64,000 bases of DNA, from the NCBI RefSeq assembly GCF_027943255.1, contig NC_072892.1:23335792-23399791 (forward strand). The letters run 5' to 3'. The notes under the pieces are model-generated. The model did not search any database, was not told the origin of the DNA, and worked only from the letters and a program-made list of their open reading frames with translations. The position numbers and the translations under genes are program-made. The DNA comes from Anastrepha obliqua (taxonomy: Eukaryota; Arthropoda; Insecta; Diptera; Tephritidae). Below, piece after piece: positions 21,484 through 35,600 of the stretch; the stretch's first letter is position 1; every line of letters starts with the position of its first letter.

Positions 21484-21600
21484 TTGTTGTTGTAGTAGCA
21501 TAAACATTTCATACATATATGAATGGTCCTTGGCCGGATATAAATCCGGGTCGTTCCGGTTACGTAGAACCGGCTGTCGTGGGAACACGACCTGTTGTTC
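21484..21600. repeat. Dispersed repeat (ATCCGG/CCGGTTACGTA family), copy 1
   Basis: It contains TTGTTGTTGTAGTAGCATAA, then GGCCGGATATAAATCCGG and TTCCGGTTACGTAGAACCGG. Related sequence is at 43110-43245 and 55960-56035. Function and superfamily unknown. Confidence 0.5.
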
Positions 21601-21805
21601 TTAAATTATGCTGTATCCAATGAGAACAAATCTTTCTAATGACCAAATGTTCATACAATATTGAATGTATCCTTGTCCCACAAATGGCAAAAAATGCTAC
21701 ATCTTGCGGGATCAATTGACACACAGCATCGATTATTTCTGGCACAACCACCGTTTTTGGACGGCCTTCCTGTAAGGTTCGGCGGCTACGTTGGAATTCG
21801 AACAT
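21560..21805 (-). mobile_element. mariner transposase N-terminal fragment
   Basis: A minus-strand frame reads EGRPKTVVVPEIIDAVCQLI, then ICGTRIHSILYEHLVIRKIC and W-I-x-H-N-L, the helix-turn-helix region of irritans-type mariner transposases. No catalytic domain follows. Confidence 0.65.
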
Positions 21806-22444
21806 ATAACTTATAAGTTATTTATATATAAAATATACTTATAAGTTATATTCTACGAGTATATTCCACGGCTTTATTAAAAATTCATATCGTAGAATAC
21901 TTATTATTTTTATTATTTATATGAAATAATTTTTTTAAAATAGTATTTTTATTTTTATTTGAATATTTATAAAATTATTTCTTTAATTTCTTGAAATAAA
22001 TACATATTTTTAATCTTGTTGAACAATAAGGCTGGAACCAATAATTACATAAATTTTGATCCCAATTACTCCACCGTAAACACACCAATGCATTTGCATT
22101 CTGTAATCGCCGTTTGTTTGCGGTATTACCCTTCACTGGCCAAAACGCTGAAAGCGACGTCTGCAAAAGGATGATTCATACAAGGTGTTAGCACTAGTAC
22201 AAAAACAAAATTTACATGTATTTTGATTTCGCAATTTGGTGGTTTGACTCTAACGTTCTTCAGGAATTTTCGACGAGTTAGAATTTAATGAAAATATATC
22301 ATTGACTTGCAAACCACCAAACAAGAAAAATTTGCTCTGCTTGGTCTAGCTCAAGGGAAAATGATAAATATACCAAATTTTTGTTTTATACTACCGCTAA
22401 CAATCCGTCCCGAGTACTGCTATTTTGTTCTTGACGAATTTGAC

Positions 22445-23203
22445 AAAATGGGCTGTTTTTAATTACGTCAGCACAGAAAATAAACAAACCTTGTTTGTGA
22501 TCCACTCAGTGATTTTTAAACAAAATAATAAATATAATAAAAATGAAGTGTCCTGTGTTCAGTTATGCAAACGCGAATGATATTAAAGACTCAACTTGTA
22601 TTCGATTACTCTTCTCCTTAGCCTAGGCAACGCGTAATCTTGTATTTAAGGCGAATTTACATAAGGTGGTGTTCTTTCATCAGTTGATTGAAGTCTGATT
22701 ATAATTGCATTTGCATTTAATTTCCTTCTTCTTCTTTCAGGTAAAATTTGGCAATATCCCTCCAAATTGTATTTGTAAAAACGATATCACCTTAAATGAA
22801 TTCGCCTTGGTTGTCATTCTCGATCTGCCAATAAAGTAGAGTAGTATTAAAAGAGAACGGCCGCGACATGCTAATGTTCAGATTGGAAGTAAAAAAATAA
22901 ATCAACTGACCTACTGATATCACGATTGCGTCCTCCCATGTGCCGTCGTCAGTACGGAAAATACACAAACAAAAAGAAGAGAAGAATAAGCGAAAATGAG
23001 TGGAAAGCCAAGAAGATAGAATAAATCGTGCATTCATTTGTTTATTTTATGTACTAACGTCACCCAATTGTCAAATTCACGAAAAACAAAGGAACGGTTT
23101 TCGGAATGCGCCTACTAAATTCACTGCAACCACTAAATCACAAGAAAAAACCATTCAACTGGTCTACTAAAGTAACTTCACCTTATATGAATTCGCCTTG
23201 AGT
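22445..23203. mobile_element. Cluster of THAP-linked TIR elements
   Basis: AAGGCGAATTTACATAAGG (22649) and the inverse near 22787-22811 bound a short element of about 160 bp. A further inverse end (CACCTTATATGAATTCGCC) lies near 23178. Upstream, around 22543, an ATG opens MKCPVFSYANAN, alignable at base level with the THAP-like start at 14965. These look like truncated copies of one family. Confidence 0.45.
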
Positions 23204-23624
23204 ATAATTTGAACGGATAGAGAGAAATAGAAAAGAACGAAGAAGCGATTTTCTTTCGTTTAGATACCTACGAAAGTTGCACGTTTAGTACGGTCCGGTT
23301 CGTTTAGCTCGTCTGTTCATGTAGTATTCATTGTCGGTGATAAAATTTGTAGTACTTTATTTTTTGTACGAGATGACCAAACGTCATTTAATATTACCAT
23401 ACGGCAGAAACGTTTTAAGCTAACTTTTCTTTATTTAAAACTCGTTGCTGCGTGGTACTTAAAAATATATTTAAATTTACAGAATTTCGTTTGCACGATA
23501 TGAATACAGAAATAGTTTTTAGTGGTGCTTAATGAATTTCTAACAATTATTTGCAGATCAAAAACATTTGGAAAAGTGAATTGTGAGTGGGTAATACTGA
23601 ATTGAGCTGAAAAATTCGGTGGCG
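23204..23624 (+). promoter_or_regulatory. Kdm2 5' flank and 5' UTR region
   Basis: The stretch between the last TIR copy and the Kdm2 start codon. The TSS is probably within about 400 bp of the ATG. No decisive core motif was identified. Confidence 0.3.
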
Positions 23625-26600
23625 ATGTCCGAAACGGGGTCGCCAGGCAAGACGCAGAAAGGTGGACAGCAGCAGCGTCGCCAATTGGTAAGTACTTAAA
23701 TGATTAACAATAAATACATAATTAAAAAGACAAAATTGCTAAACAAAAGTTATAGAAAATTGTGAAATAGTGCATAATACTCAGCACATTTTCGTACAAA
23801 ATTTTAATATCAAAAGCTTTCTGAAGTTAATTGAGTGTCGCGACCGTTTCAGTCATTGTGTCTAGTAGGAACGTAGCCCGAAATAGCGGGCAGCATTGCC
23901 TTGGAAGGCAACTGAAAAATATATATAAATATGTATGTAAGTTATGTGTGGTGTTAACGACTCGATTCTCAGTACGGACTATAAACCCCTTTCGTACGTG
24001 TATTTTCTAGATAGGGTGGAGGTGAAATCATCCATGCAATAGAGTAATGCCGTCATACTATCTTGGTGTAGTTGTATTATCTTTGTATTGTACTACTTAA
24101 TATTTATCGTTAACGTATTCTTAAACATAAATGTGGTGTTCTTAAAAGTTATAATCCAAGTGCATACCAATAATGGAAAAAACAGCCTGAGCCGGTTATC
24201 ACATTGGTTCTGCCAATTTTTTTTTCTTTTGTTTTAATTTTTGCTCTTATTTGTGTAAAAATTAATTGTAATAACAACGAAACTCCACCGCAAATTCACC
24301 GCAAATCAAAATCATATCAGTGTTTAGCAAAGATTTAGCTATTTTCGATGATTAACAAAGAAAACTGTGTGAAAATATAAGGCGTGCTTATGCACAACAT
24401 GTATACAGACTTATGTTACATACAAAAATGTATGTGTATGTATGAATAATATGGCTTTGTAGTGTTCGTGGACTTGATCGAGCGCTATTAAAGAGTGTTG
24501 TACACATATGAGCACACGCATTAAATTATAAAGGGCCCCACCCCCCTATGCCGATTCAACCTGCAGCATGGTTTAGCTGTACTACTCGTTATCCACAGTT
24601 CAAGCGGCCATCATTTGTACCAACGCGGAGCAGCTTATGACAACTGACGCTGTTCAATGAATTTCGTACGTTTAAAAAGTACTTGGAGCTGGTGTGAGTG
24701 TATGGGTGATGCCTCTCACACAGATACATTCCGAAACTGAAATTCACTCAAAATCAAACACAATATGTAATCGCTCATATGTGTATGTGTGTGAATTATT
24801 TCATCCGATTACTGCAGATACCGACTCTGAGAATTTATTCATTGCTTGAGGAAGTGAGTGAGTTTGTAATTTTTCTTTAGATAACCTGTTCCATGCAGTG
24901 CTGCCACATTTTGATCTACTTATAGACCTGTTACAACGGGTCCGTTGCGGCAACGAATTTGACTGAGAACAAAATAGATTATGTGTTATGGGGCCCACAC
25001 TCACTGACGTTATCGTGGTCCCTGTCCGTAGAAAACAACTGCTTTTGTTTGGTTACATATTTGCACATTACATCGGCTTGTGTGTGTTTGTGTTTCGTGG
25101 TATCAACACAATGTTGCCATTTATATTTGTGCATACACACTTTTACACACATCCGTGTTATCAGTTACGATGTTTCATTGTTTAATAAACCATAGCCAAA
25201 AAGCAACAAATGCAAATAGTTCATTTATCTATAATTAACATTATTCAACATTGTTTTAAGTTATTTTAATAAAAATTAAAACTTGTCTAAGTTTATTTTG
25301 TAAATGATTTCGAAATGTACTGTTTAGCAACACTGTGTGGTGATAGAGCAATCAGGTGACACGTTTTTACGGAACAATCCAAAACGTACACCATCTACGA
25401 TACTACGCAACGGAACGGTGGTGATTTTTTCATTTACCTTAGGCTCTCATTAGTTTATTCGTGTCAGCTTACACGGAACGTACATTTACGTTGGTGAGTG
25501 TGTGCATCATAAGAATGATAGAATACAAGATTGTGCCTTCTGAATTTGTTGCGACGTCATCGCTTACGAATTTTAAAAAGAAGGGAAATTTCGTGAAGAG
25601 AAAGAGTAAGCGAAAGCCATAGAAACTGACCAACACAACAAATTATATACACATGCACGCACTTTCTTGCCACGGCACACACTCACATACACAAATATTA
25701 AAATTTTAATAATTGCCAAATATTAAAATCACAATAATTGCCAAGACATTATTTTATTTCTACTGTTGACGTCGACTGGTTGTCGAAATCGCGAAAATAA
25801 AATACCGTTACCTTGAGTATTTGTCCTATAATAGGAATTGCACAAACAGAGAATTTTCAAAGTAACGCCGACAAAAGTCGCGCTATAACACAGTCTTAAT
25901 AAACGATTATTTTTATACTACTGCCATCATCTTGTAAGTACTCGCCTTGGTTATATGTATGTATTTACTACATTACACGTTCAACAAAATACAAACAGCT
26001 GTGAGAAAAGCAAAAGAAAATACAGGCATCTGCTAAAAACTAATGACTACATACGAGTTGTTTTCTCACAGACTATATCGTTTATTGTCTAGCTTATTCA
26101 CCTTAACCGGCCCTGATATCGAATATGATCTACTCTTGCACCGTCTTGCACTGAAAATTAATGTGAGATATCATGTATTACGAGCATAAGCAATCCGATT
26201 ATGTATATGACTTCGAGCCTTTCTTGATTTCATCTGAAATCTTGCGAAATGAAAATATCAATGTTAATTACTTCCGTTAAATATTTAAAATACTTCTAAG
26301 CTTCATTTGATTTGAACGACATTTTCACAAAGCATTACTGTTATTTGCTATTTTAGTAAATATTAAATTTATTTACTTGCGATAAGTAAAGAGTTTTTTA
26401 AGCTTATTTCCAAGTATGTATACCAAAATGATGAGAGGAGTCGATTTGTGCAGGATGAATCGAAGAAAAATTAATTAATTTTATTTTATACTCCTCGTTC
26501 AATACCCGTGCCAACCTCTTATACAAAAAAAAAGAAAAAAACGTGATATCTCTGTTTTAAATAAGGTAAAATTGCTCAAATAATAAACCAAAATAGGAAA

Positions 26601-29600
26601 CATGCACCAAGGAAAATTGTTAAGCGGATTTCAATGATTTTATTATTTTTTATACGCTGCTTGGATAGAGAGAAGAAGATTAGGGGGTCAGAGTTTAGAA
26701 ATTTCCGAGTTCTAGCAGATTGGAATTGGCTTTGTCACGGAAGCGTTAATCGAGCAGAGTCGACGACCAGCCAGACAAGAACTAGGTTAGGTTAGGTTAG
26801 GTTCGGCAGCCGCATCGCACATAGAGACAACGATGCCACTTAGACCACGAAATGGGTCCGTTGTGAACCGCGGGGGCTGAGCTACATTTCCCTCTCTATA
26901 TTAAACCATCCTGAGCTTTTGACAAAGCGTAAAAGGTTGTTGATACCTAAAATGTATAGATTATCTATATTCGTTAAAAAGTAGGATTTTAGAAATCGGT
27001 TCCTGCTTCTGGCTAGAGTTGGGCATGTGCAAAAAAGGTGTTGAATTGTTTCCAACTCCTCCTCATTTCTGCAGCTACGACAGAAATCATGCGTGTAAAC
27101 GCCTAATCTCTTTGCATGATTTCCTATGAGACAATGTCCTGTGAAGGCCCCTACTAAGGTCCTGATTTGAAGTCTATTCAGGTTTATAATACTCTTGGAC
27201 AGACGTAAATTTAGCCTTGGCCATGTTTGCCTAGCAATTTCACAGGTGTTAACGCTAATCCATCTTTGATTTGTAGACCTGATTAATACGCCCTTAATGA
27301 GAAGCTTACAAGTTGCGAGAGGTATCTCCATAAAATTACTTATGTCTGGCAAAGAGGTACCTTCTCTTGCAAGTTGGTCTGCCCTACAGTTCCCTGGTAT
27401 ATCTCTGTGGCGGAGAGGAGAAGTAACAAATCGATAATTAATATTATCCATTTTATTGGACGACCACTGTAGTACCAAATGCATTGTTTCATATCTATGT
27501 ATGTACGTGCAAAATGTTAGGCGCCAATTGCCTCCAAACAACTGTACCATAGAGTAAACAACAAGGGACTAGACACAGAGCCAAAATATAGCGCCTTTTT
27601 TCCCAAGAAGCAGATGCATGAACATCATTGGCAACAATTACAATTGTATGTATGTTTGTATGTGCAAAGTGAAGGGCATCAACCAACTTCTTTCCTATTT
27701 TCCTTTTCCAAGAAATACGAACATCCACAGCTTGACGGTTTATTGCTGGCCAACGGCGGCCAAGTGAGGTGCTTAGTAGCCTGCTCGACTACTGCTGTTG
27801 CTGTTATCAATCACCTTGGTTGGACCAACTGCCTGAACGACTCTGTCTATGGGGGTTGCAATTGATTCGAGTGTTATCGAAACCGGTGTGTTCGTGCTCG
27901 CTCGCTCGCTCGTTCTCTCACATATCTTTTAATTGTACACAAGCTGTTTGGGCTAGCAGCTCACGCTGGTCTACAACCAATCTGCTTTTATGACTGAGCT
28001 ATGATTTGTACTATAATAGCGGGCATGGTGCCTACTCGTGTTGGCAGTCCGAGTAGTAATGCAAATGTGTTATCCGAAAACAACTGAATTCACTCGTAGA
28101 ATGTTGCTAGGGCTGTTTTTAGGCTCGCGCTTGCGTAGATAGATGCCCACAAACACATTAACATAATAACCATTTCTCTCAAGTCCAAGGCGGCACACAT
28201 ACAAACCGAAGGCACTCCATTATCTCACTCAAATAAAGCAAAATCCTAATTTTTGCTCAGCAATCGTTCACTCTCTTCATAGCTAATTTTCTTTGTACCT
28301 TATGTCTGAGTTGACTTGGCTACTTACTAAACGTTGTGAGTTCTATCGCTGTTTACACAATTTTTTTTTTTTTTTTTTTTGTCAATTACTACTTTAGTAT
28401 TTACTGATGCCCGTCAGGTTAGTATTCAGACTGTAGTGGTACCTATACATATATTGTGTTTCCGCTTTCCTCACCATCTTGTTTTACAACCAAAACAAGC
28501 CCCACCTGCCACTTACCGTGTGTACATTTTTGTTACTCTTCGCTCTAAGGCATTTTCTTTTCATTTAAATAGTATTTTGTTCCTGCAATTATGTCACAAA
28601 CCTGCCGGCTGTGTCATCGAAGAAAGTGATAGATAACGTTCGAGTGACGATGCATGGTTTATAAATATATATTGTTATACACATACCATACATATTAGCA
28701 TTACTAAATGCACATTGATAAACTTAAAAACATGTTTTCTCACCCGAACATTTCTAATTAATTGGCAATTCTCTCTTCCTGAATTAATAAAGGCTGTCGA
28801 AATTTGTGAAAATTTGCCTAGAATATCAACTTAATTATACCTGCGCACTTATGTATGCCCAAGGGTATATCATTTTTTTTCACATAACTTTTGTATGTAG
28901 CAGCATAAAATAATCGAGATAGATATAGACATATACATATATACCAAAAGAGGGCGTGGCATCGTACAGCTTTTTAAATTTTTACTTGAGTTATATTTCT
29001 TTTCTTGGGTTGATCAATTTGTATTAAATTTGGGTAATTTTTTATCGTTTATAATCGAAATATCACGTTTTTGGATATTCTGAAAATTACCGTTATATGG
29101 GAAGTAGGCGTTGTTACTAACAGATTATGCCTTACCAACGCTCAATAAGAATCCACCTTGGACAAAGAGTAATATCGAGTTATTAAGCGCATGATATAAC
29201 GAGCCTACAAGTACTGGACCGGACAGTATTTAGACAGATGTTAAATAGCATTCATCGGGAGGCACTTACCACCTTCCTCAATTCTCGACCTCTGAATGCC
29301 GTCATCGGAGTCCAATCACCCCCTACTGCAAATGAAGGTCTTCAGCTACCCCGAGAAACCCGCGTAACTTTGGCACAAATACGTTAATAGTCTAACACAA
29401 AAGGAGGACTCAGAGAAATATGTAAAGTGCCAAAGGATCAGATGGACAGGACACGTAACGTGTATAGAAGCGGATAGAGTGCAAAAAAGATGACTAGAAA
29501 CGAAAAGTGACAAGCATATGAAGCCAAGGAAGACGCAGACTACGGTGGAAAGACGATGTAGCATAGAAACTCCTAGCAATAGGAGTCAGAAACTGGGAGA

Positions 29601-32600
29601 AGGCAGCACGTGAACGTCAAGAATGGCGAAAAGTTTCACTTACATGTTTTTATTACTCCTTTTTTATTTGGATATTCTTATCATAGTTGGTAGATGTTTT
29701 GTGAAATTGTGATATTTCCTTTGTATTCGAAGAAAACAAAAAATCTTTGTACAGAGCTAGTCTTACAAACACCATCGAGATTAAAATAAGTAAACCATCA
29801 ATAAAAGTTTTAGGTATATATATTTCAAGTATTGATCAATATCCGAAACTTATTTCAAATTCAATAATTCAACAAGTTTTCATTTACTATGGCTGTTTAT
29901 TCTAAAGCATAGTACTAAGTTCGCGTTTCAAAATCCATACAAATTGCATTGCCGTGAAATTTCGTACATATGTATCTCACGGCAAAGTAGTTCACGCTGT
30001 GAAAACACCGTGTAACATGCCAGCAACATTTTTTCACACCTATTTAAAATATATATATATATATATAATTGGCGCGTACACCCTTTTTGGGTGTTGGGCC
30101 GAGCTCCTCCTCCTATTTGTGGTGTGCGTCGTGATGTTGTTCCACAAATGGAGGGACCTACAGTTATAAGCCGACTCCGAACGGCAGATATTTTTATGAT
30201 TAGCTTTTTCATGGCAGAAATACACGCGGAGGTTTGCCATTGCCTGCCGAGGGGCGACCGCTATTAGAAAAATGTTTTTCTTAATTTTGGTGCTTCACCG
30301 AGATTCGAACCGACGTTCTCTCTGTGAATTGCGAATGGTAGTCACGCACCAACCCATTCGGCTACGGCGGCCGAAAATAAAAATTGAGCGATGACTGACA
30401 GTTCGTTTGCGAGGCAATGGTCTGACTTTGAATCCTCCGAAGGTATGACATTTTTAAGCGAAACGTCTAGCAAAGAGTGTAACAAAATATTCTTTAAATT
30501 TTTGTCTGTCTTTATCTATATATATAAAAAGAAGTTACATTTCCTTGGTAATCTTATAACTCAAGAACGGGCTCACCTATCCAAACCAAATTTTTAGGCT
30601 TTGTTTGGACTATTCAGTAGATGGTTTGTGTTTTGAAATTTTAAGAATCGGATACCAGGGTCTCGAGAAATAGGCCAAAACGTGAACCCGGGTAACCCTA
30701 GGATGTGTTTGTACAATATGGGTAGCAAATGGGAGCTGTTGATGATTGCTATAGTATAGAGTATTTTTAATGCCCGTCCGTAACTAGGGTCTCGCGATAT
30801 AGACCAAAACGTGGACCTGGATAACCCTAGGATGTGTTTGAACCACATGAGTATCCATTGTAAGTTGTTGATAAATGCTAATGAAAAGAGGACTTTTCTT
30901 TTCGCTGGGTAACTAAGGACTCCAGATATAGACCAATTGGGAACTCGCCTTCAGGTTAAGAGATTGCATTCTTATGTACTACAACCAGTTAAAATGTTTT
31001 TAAAAATTCAGATCCGTTATCTACATATATTTCTCGAACTTTACAGATTCAAGGTCAAATATACCATAGAGCTGGGTCTTTGCTACCATTCCCAGATGGT
31101 GACCATCAATTTTTGCAAATATATTTTATTGGTGATGAGAATCGTGAATTAGATCAGCGCTGTGCAATTTCGACGAATACGAGAAGATCAATCGTGAATG
31201 AATTGCAAACAATGTTCCATCAACACAATGAATTGGTGAAATTGTTCAAAGTGGCACTCAAACTGATGCCCACCGATGGCCACAAAATCATAATAAAAGC
31301 CAATAAAACACCAATTGGGAGCACGCCAGACGATTCAATGTACCAACGATTTATGAAGTAGCTATTGTTGTGGTTGGTGAACAGTTTCAGCCACGAGATA
31401 TTGTTTTGTATCGTAGAAATGAGCAATTACAACGTATTTCAGAACTCCATCGCTGTTATGATGCATTGCAATACCCCATTTTGTTTTGGAGAGGGGACGA
31501 TGGCTATCATATCAACATACCAATGATAAATCCAACAACTGGTACATACACATTTTATTTTTGTTTAAATATGATTTTTAAATAATTTTCATACGCTAAT
31601 TAATTTTTGCATCGCAGGTCAAAAATCAACGAAAACCGTAAGTGCGATGAATTTTTATTCGTATCGATTGATGATTCGCCCTCAAGAAAACAATTTTTTT
31701 TGTGATGCAATCAACTTTCGCATCAATTTTTTATCGAATTGCAAGTCATTTTGGACGCAAATATAATAAAAAATTGAATGCTCCAGGAGGAACAGGAAAA
31801 ACATTTTTAACTTTATTTATTTTAGCATAATTTATTTAGCGTTTAAAATTGAACTGGAAATTAAAGAATCAAAGTTTAATTACAAGTTTTTATCGGCTCT
31901 TTCACCTTACCTGTATATATGTAGGTGACCACAACAATAAAATTTAAAAAAAGTACAGAAAAGGCTATTGTGACATCTTTAGAAAGTATGTTGAATGAAA
32001 AAAATCAACTAATTCAACTGTTTCAACATTTTACGAGTTCTATAAAGAAAACTTAATATGAAAAATTTCTTGCGATATAAAAAAACATTTTATGTATGGT
32101 AGTGCGAAGCCCACTAGGTAATGCTAGTATAATTATATGTATTAATTAAAAAAAAAAAAAAATTTCTTACCAACTGTTGCCCGTTGCTTCTGAGGCGATG
32201 CTTACAAATTTGAAGTTTCTTCTCATTTAGCAATTAATGTTGCTAGCAACATTTCACCGCAAGCCAAATGCATGTTGCTGGCGAAATTTCTAAGCTGTGA
32301 AGTTAGTACTAGATTTAACGCAGAATTAATTATTAATATGTTTTTCACATGATCCAACTTTTTTTACTACAAAGCAGATTTTCGGCACTTTTCACAGTTG
32401 TACACAAACAAAAGCGGTGCCCGATAAGATTTCTGTAAGAGAAAAGAATTTTAAGTAAAATTTGTGTAGTTTAATTAACAATAACAAATATTTTATTTCT
32501 TTTTGCATTTTATTCTTATGTTAAATAATACAATGTTTATTTGCGCATAACTATGGTGGTCCGCCCGTTTTGAGAAGTTGTATGCAAGCTAATGCAAGCT

Positions 32601-35600
32601 TTTCGTTTATTTCGGTTTTTTAGCAATGTCCGCTTCGCTTGATAGGTATGGTGAGGGGAATTTTGGATCCTACGTCACTTGGGATGTGTTTCACAAAATT
32701 TAGCTTGTGGTACTGATATACGCTAAAAATCAACATAGTCAATGCTCATACCATTATTGGTTTTGCAGTGCTGCTTAATAGCATTTTAGTAGGTTCGTTC
32801 GTAATGTTTGCTCGTCAGTTTAATCCCATATGTACATACATCTACACTAATATTATAAAGAGGAAAACTTTGTTTGTTTGGTTGTAATGAATAGGCTCAA
32901 AAACTACTGGGCCGATTTTAAAAATTCTTTCACCATTCGAAAGCTACATCATCCACGAGTAACATGGATTATATTTTATTTTGGGAATAGAGCTCGAGAT
33001 ATAGGTCAAAACGTGGACCCGGGTAACCTTCGGATGTGTATGTACAATATGGGTATCAAATGGAAGCTGTTGGTGAATGCTTTAGTCCAGAGTATTTTTC
33101 ATGCCGCTCCGTGACTAGGGTCTCGAGATAGAGACCGAAACGTGGACCCTAGAATGTGTTTGTACAATATGGATATCAAATTGAAGCTGTTGGTGAATGC
33201 TTTAGTACAGAGTATTTTTCATGCCGCTCCGTAACTGGGGTCTCGAGATATAGGTCAAAACGTGGACCCGGGTAACCTTTGGTTGTGTATGTACAATATG
33301 GGTATCAAATTAAAGCTGTTGATAAGTGCTTTAATACGGGGTAATTTTCATACCTATTGATGACTAGGGTCTGGAAATATATGCCAAAACGTGGACCCGC
33401 CGTGTCTTTGCCCCGAATTAAACCAAACTTACACACATTGTTAAGTAAGTATTGAAAATGGGTTTCGTAAAGTTTGGTTGTAATTCGGAGCACTGGCAAC
33501 GGGTACAGCGTTCTTTTGAACCAGTCATAATGTCGCTTACTTTTTTAACGCTTGGGGCGGAACTGAACTGTCAAATCGACAGTGTGAGTTACAATGTGTC
33601 AATATTTCTTTCTGGTTTGGATGCCATAAGGAAAAAACTTAAGTGCAACATGTAAAAATTGTTTGTGAATTTTTTTGGAGTGGATTTTGGAACAGTGAAT
33701 AATTTCTTACGAAATTTGAGAATTTAATGTGAAATCCGAAAGAAATTATGTGTTCGTGGAAAAAAAAAATTTTTTCGTTTTTTTTTTTTGAAAAATATAA
33801 ATGGATAATGGTTAAAAAAACTCCAATGCTTAATAAAACATATAAATTGAAACGAAAAATTCATGGATGATCAGGAAAGAAGACGATTGTTTATTCATAT
33901 GCGTTGATTTTAAATTTAAAAACAATCTTCTTTTTTCCTGATTTTCAATTCATATTTTATATTTACTCAAAAACAAATAGAAAAACAAAAAATATTGTTT
34001 ATGCCAAAGCGCTTGAATAAAGAATAAAGAAATAAATCAAAGCTCCAAACTTTGTACAAAATTCACAAAAAATTAACAAGTTTCCAAAAATTGTCATCAA
34101 AATTTTAAACTTTTTAATCAGAATCTTAAAAACCTTCTGGGTAAGCAGTTTTATAACTATTCAATTTTAGTAAAATATGGTGTAAGTTTGAAGTCGCTCA
34201 AAAATCGAGTTGTTTATGAGAATTTTCTTCCATATAAAGGAGTTTATAAAAAATTAGCCTTTTTCGTTGTGAATATTGCTAAAAGATAAAGTGAGCACAA
34301 GTGTATATACAATATTTGTAATATAAAACTATTAAAACTAAACATATCCGGAAAGAATTTCGCAAATTTTTTAAGTTCTGGAATAAAAAAACTAGCTAGG
34401 AATAAAATTGTTTTACATTAACAGAGGGGGTGAAAGTATTATTATAATGCTAAAATTGATTTATAATGAATATGTCGGCGAACGTACTTATGTACGATAT
34501 AGTATATAACTTGCATTAAACCGTAAAATTATTTTATCTAATTTTAGCGCGAACGCAAACAACGTAAACTTTATCTTGAAGAATGGACATTGGGAGATGA
34601 TGATTTGGAAGGGGCACGGGGATTTAGCGTGTCAGAAAAATTAGAATCTTCGAAGTTTGCACAGACTAGTATGGTTCGTGAGATGCGTGGAAGTGATTTG
34701 ACTGTGGGGTAAGATTATAGTTGCTCATTTGAAAATTAGATAATCACCGATTTATTTTCACTTTCAGCTTCCTTCAACAATATGGCTTCAATATTCCGTT
34801 ATTGTTTCGTGAAAAAGCAGGCTTGGGCTTACGTATGCCTGATGCCAATGAATTTACCGTGAATGATGTGAGGCTGTGCGTTGGATCACGTCGTATACTG
34901 GACGTAATGGATGTAAATACACAGAAAAATCTACAAATGACAATGAAAGAGTGGCAACAGTATTATGATAATCCACAAAAAGATCGACTACTTAATGTGA
35001 TCTCGTTAGAGTTTTCCCATACACGATTAGACAATTATGTGCAATGTCCGGAAATTGTTCGGCAGATCGATTGGGTGGATGTAGTGTGGCCAAAGCGTTT
35101 AAAAGACGCACAAAAGGAGGGCACAAATGTACTGGGAGAAATGATGTATCCAAAAGTACAAAAATATTGTCTTATGTCAGTGAAGAATTGCTACACAGAT
35201 TTTCACATAGACTTTGGTGGCACTTCAGTCTGGTATCATATTTTGAAGGGTAGTAAAGTATTTTGGTTGATACCACCAACAGAAAAAAATTTACAACTAT
35301 ACGAGAAGTGGGTGCTGTCCGGCAAGCAGGCAGATGTTTTCTTTGGCGATACAGTCGAAAAGTGTGCCCGGGTCTATCTAACTGCGGGTAACACTTTCTT
35401 TATACCAACTGGTTGGATACATGCAGTATACACGCCCACAGACACACTAGTATTTGGCGGTAACTTTTTGCATTCCTTTGGTATTGTTAAACAACTTAAG
35501 ACGGCGCAGGTGGAAGATGCTACTAAAGTACCGCAAAAATTCCGATACCCTTTCTTCACCGAAATGTTGTGGTATGTACTGGCACGTTATGTTTATACTC

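Noticed and set aside
26783..26803. Telomeric TTAGG array
   Set aside because: Only about four units at the 3' end of a LINE fragment in an internal intron; not a telomere.
30300..30373. tRNA gene suggested by A- and B-boxes
   Set aside because: The tRNA-like part is the head of a dispersed SINE with a 230-bp body and lacks a proper cloverleaf.
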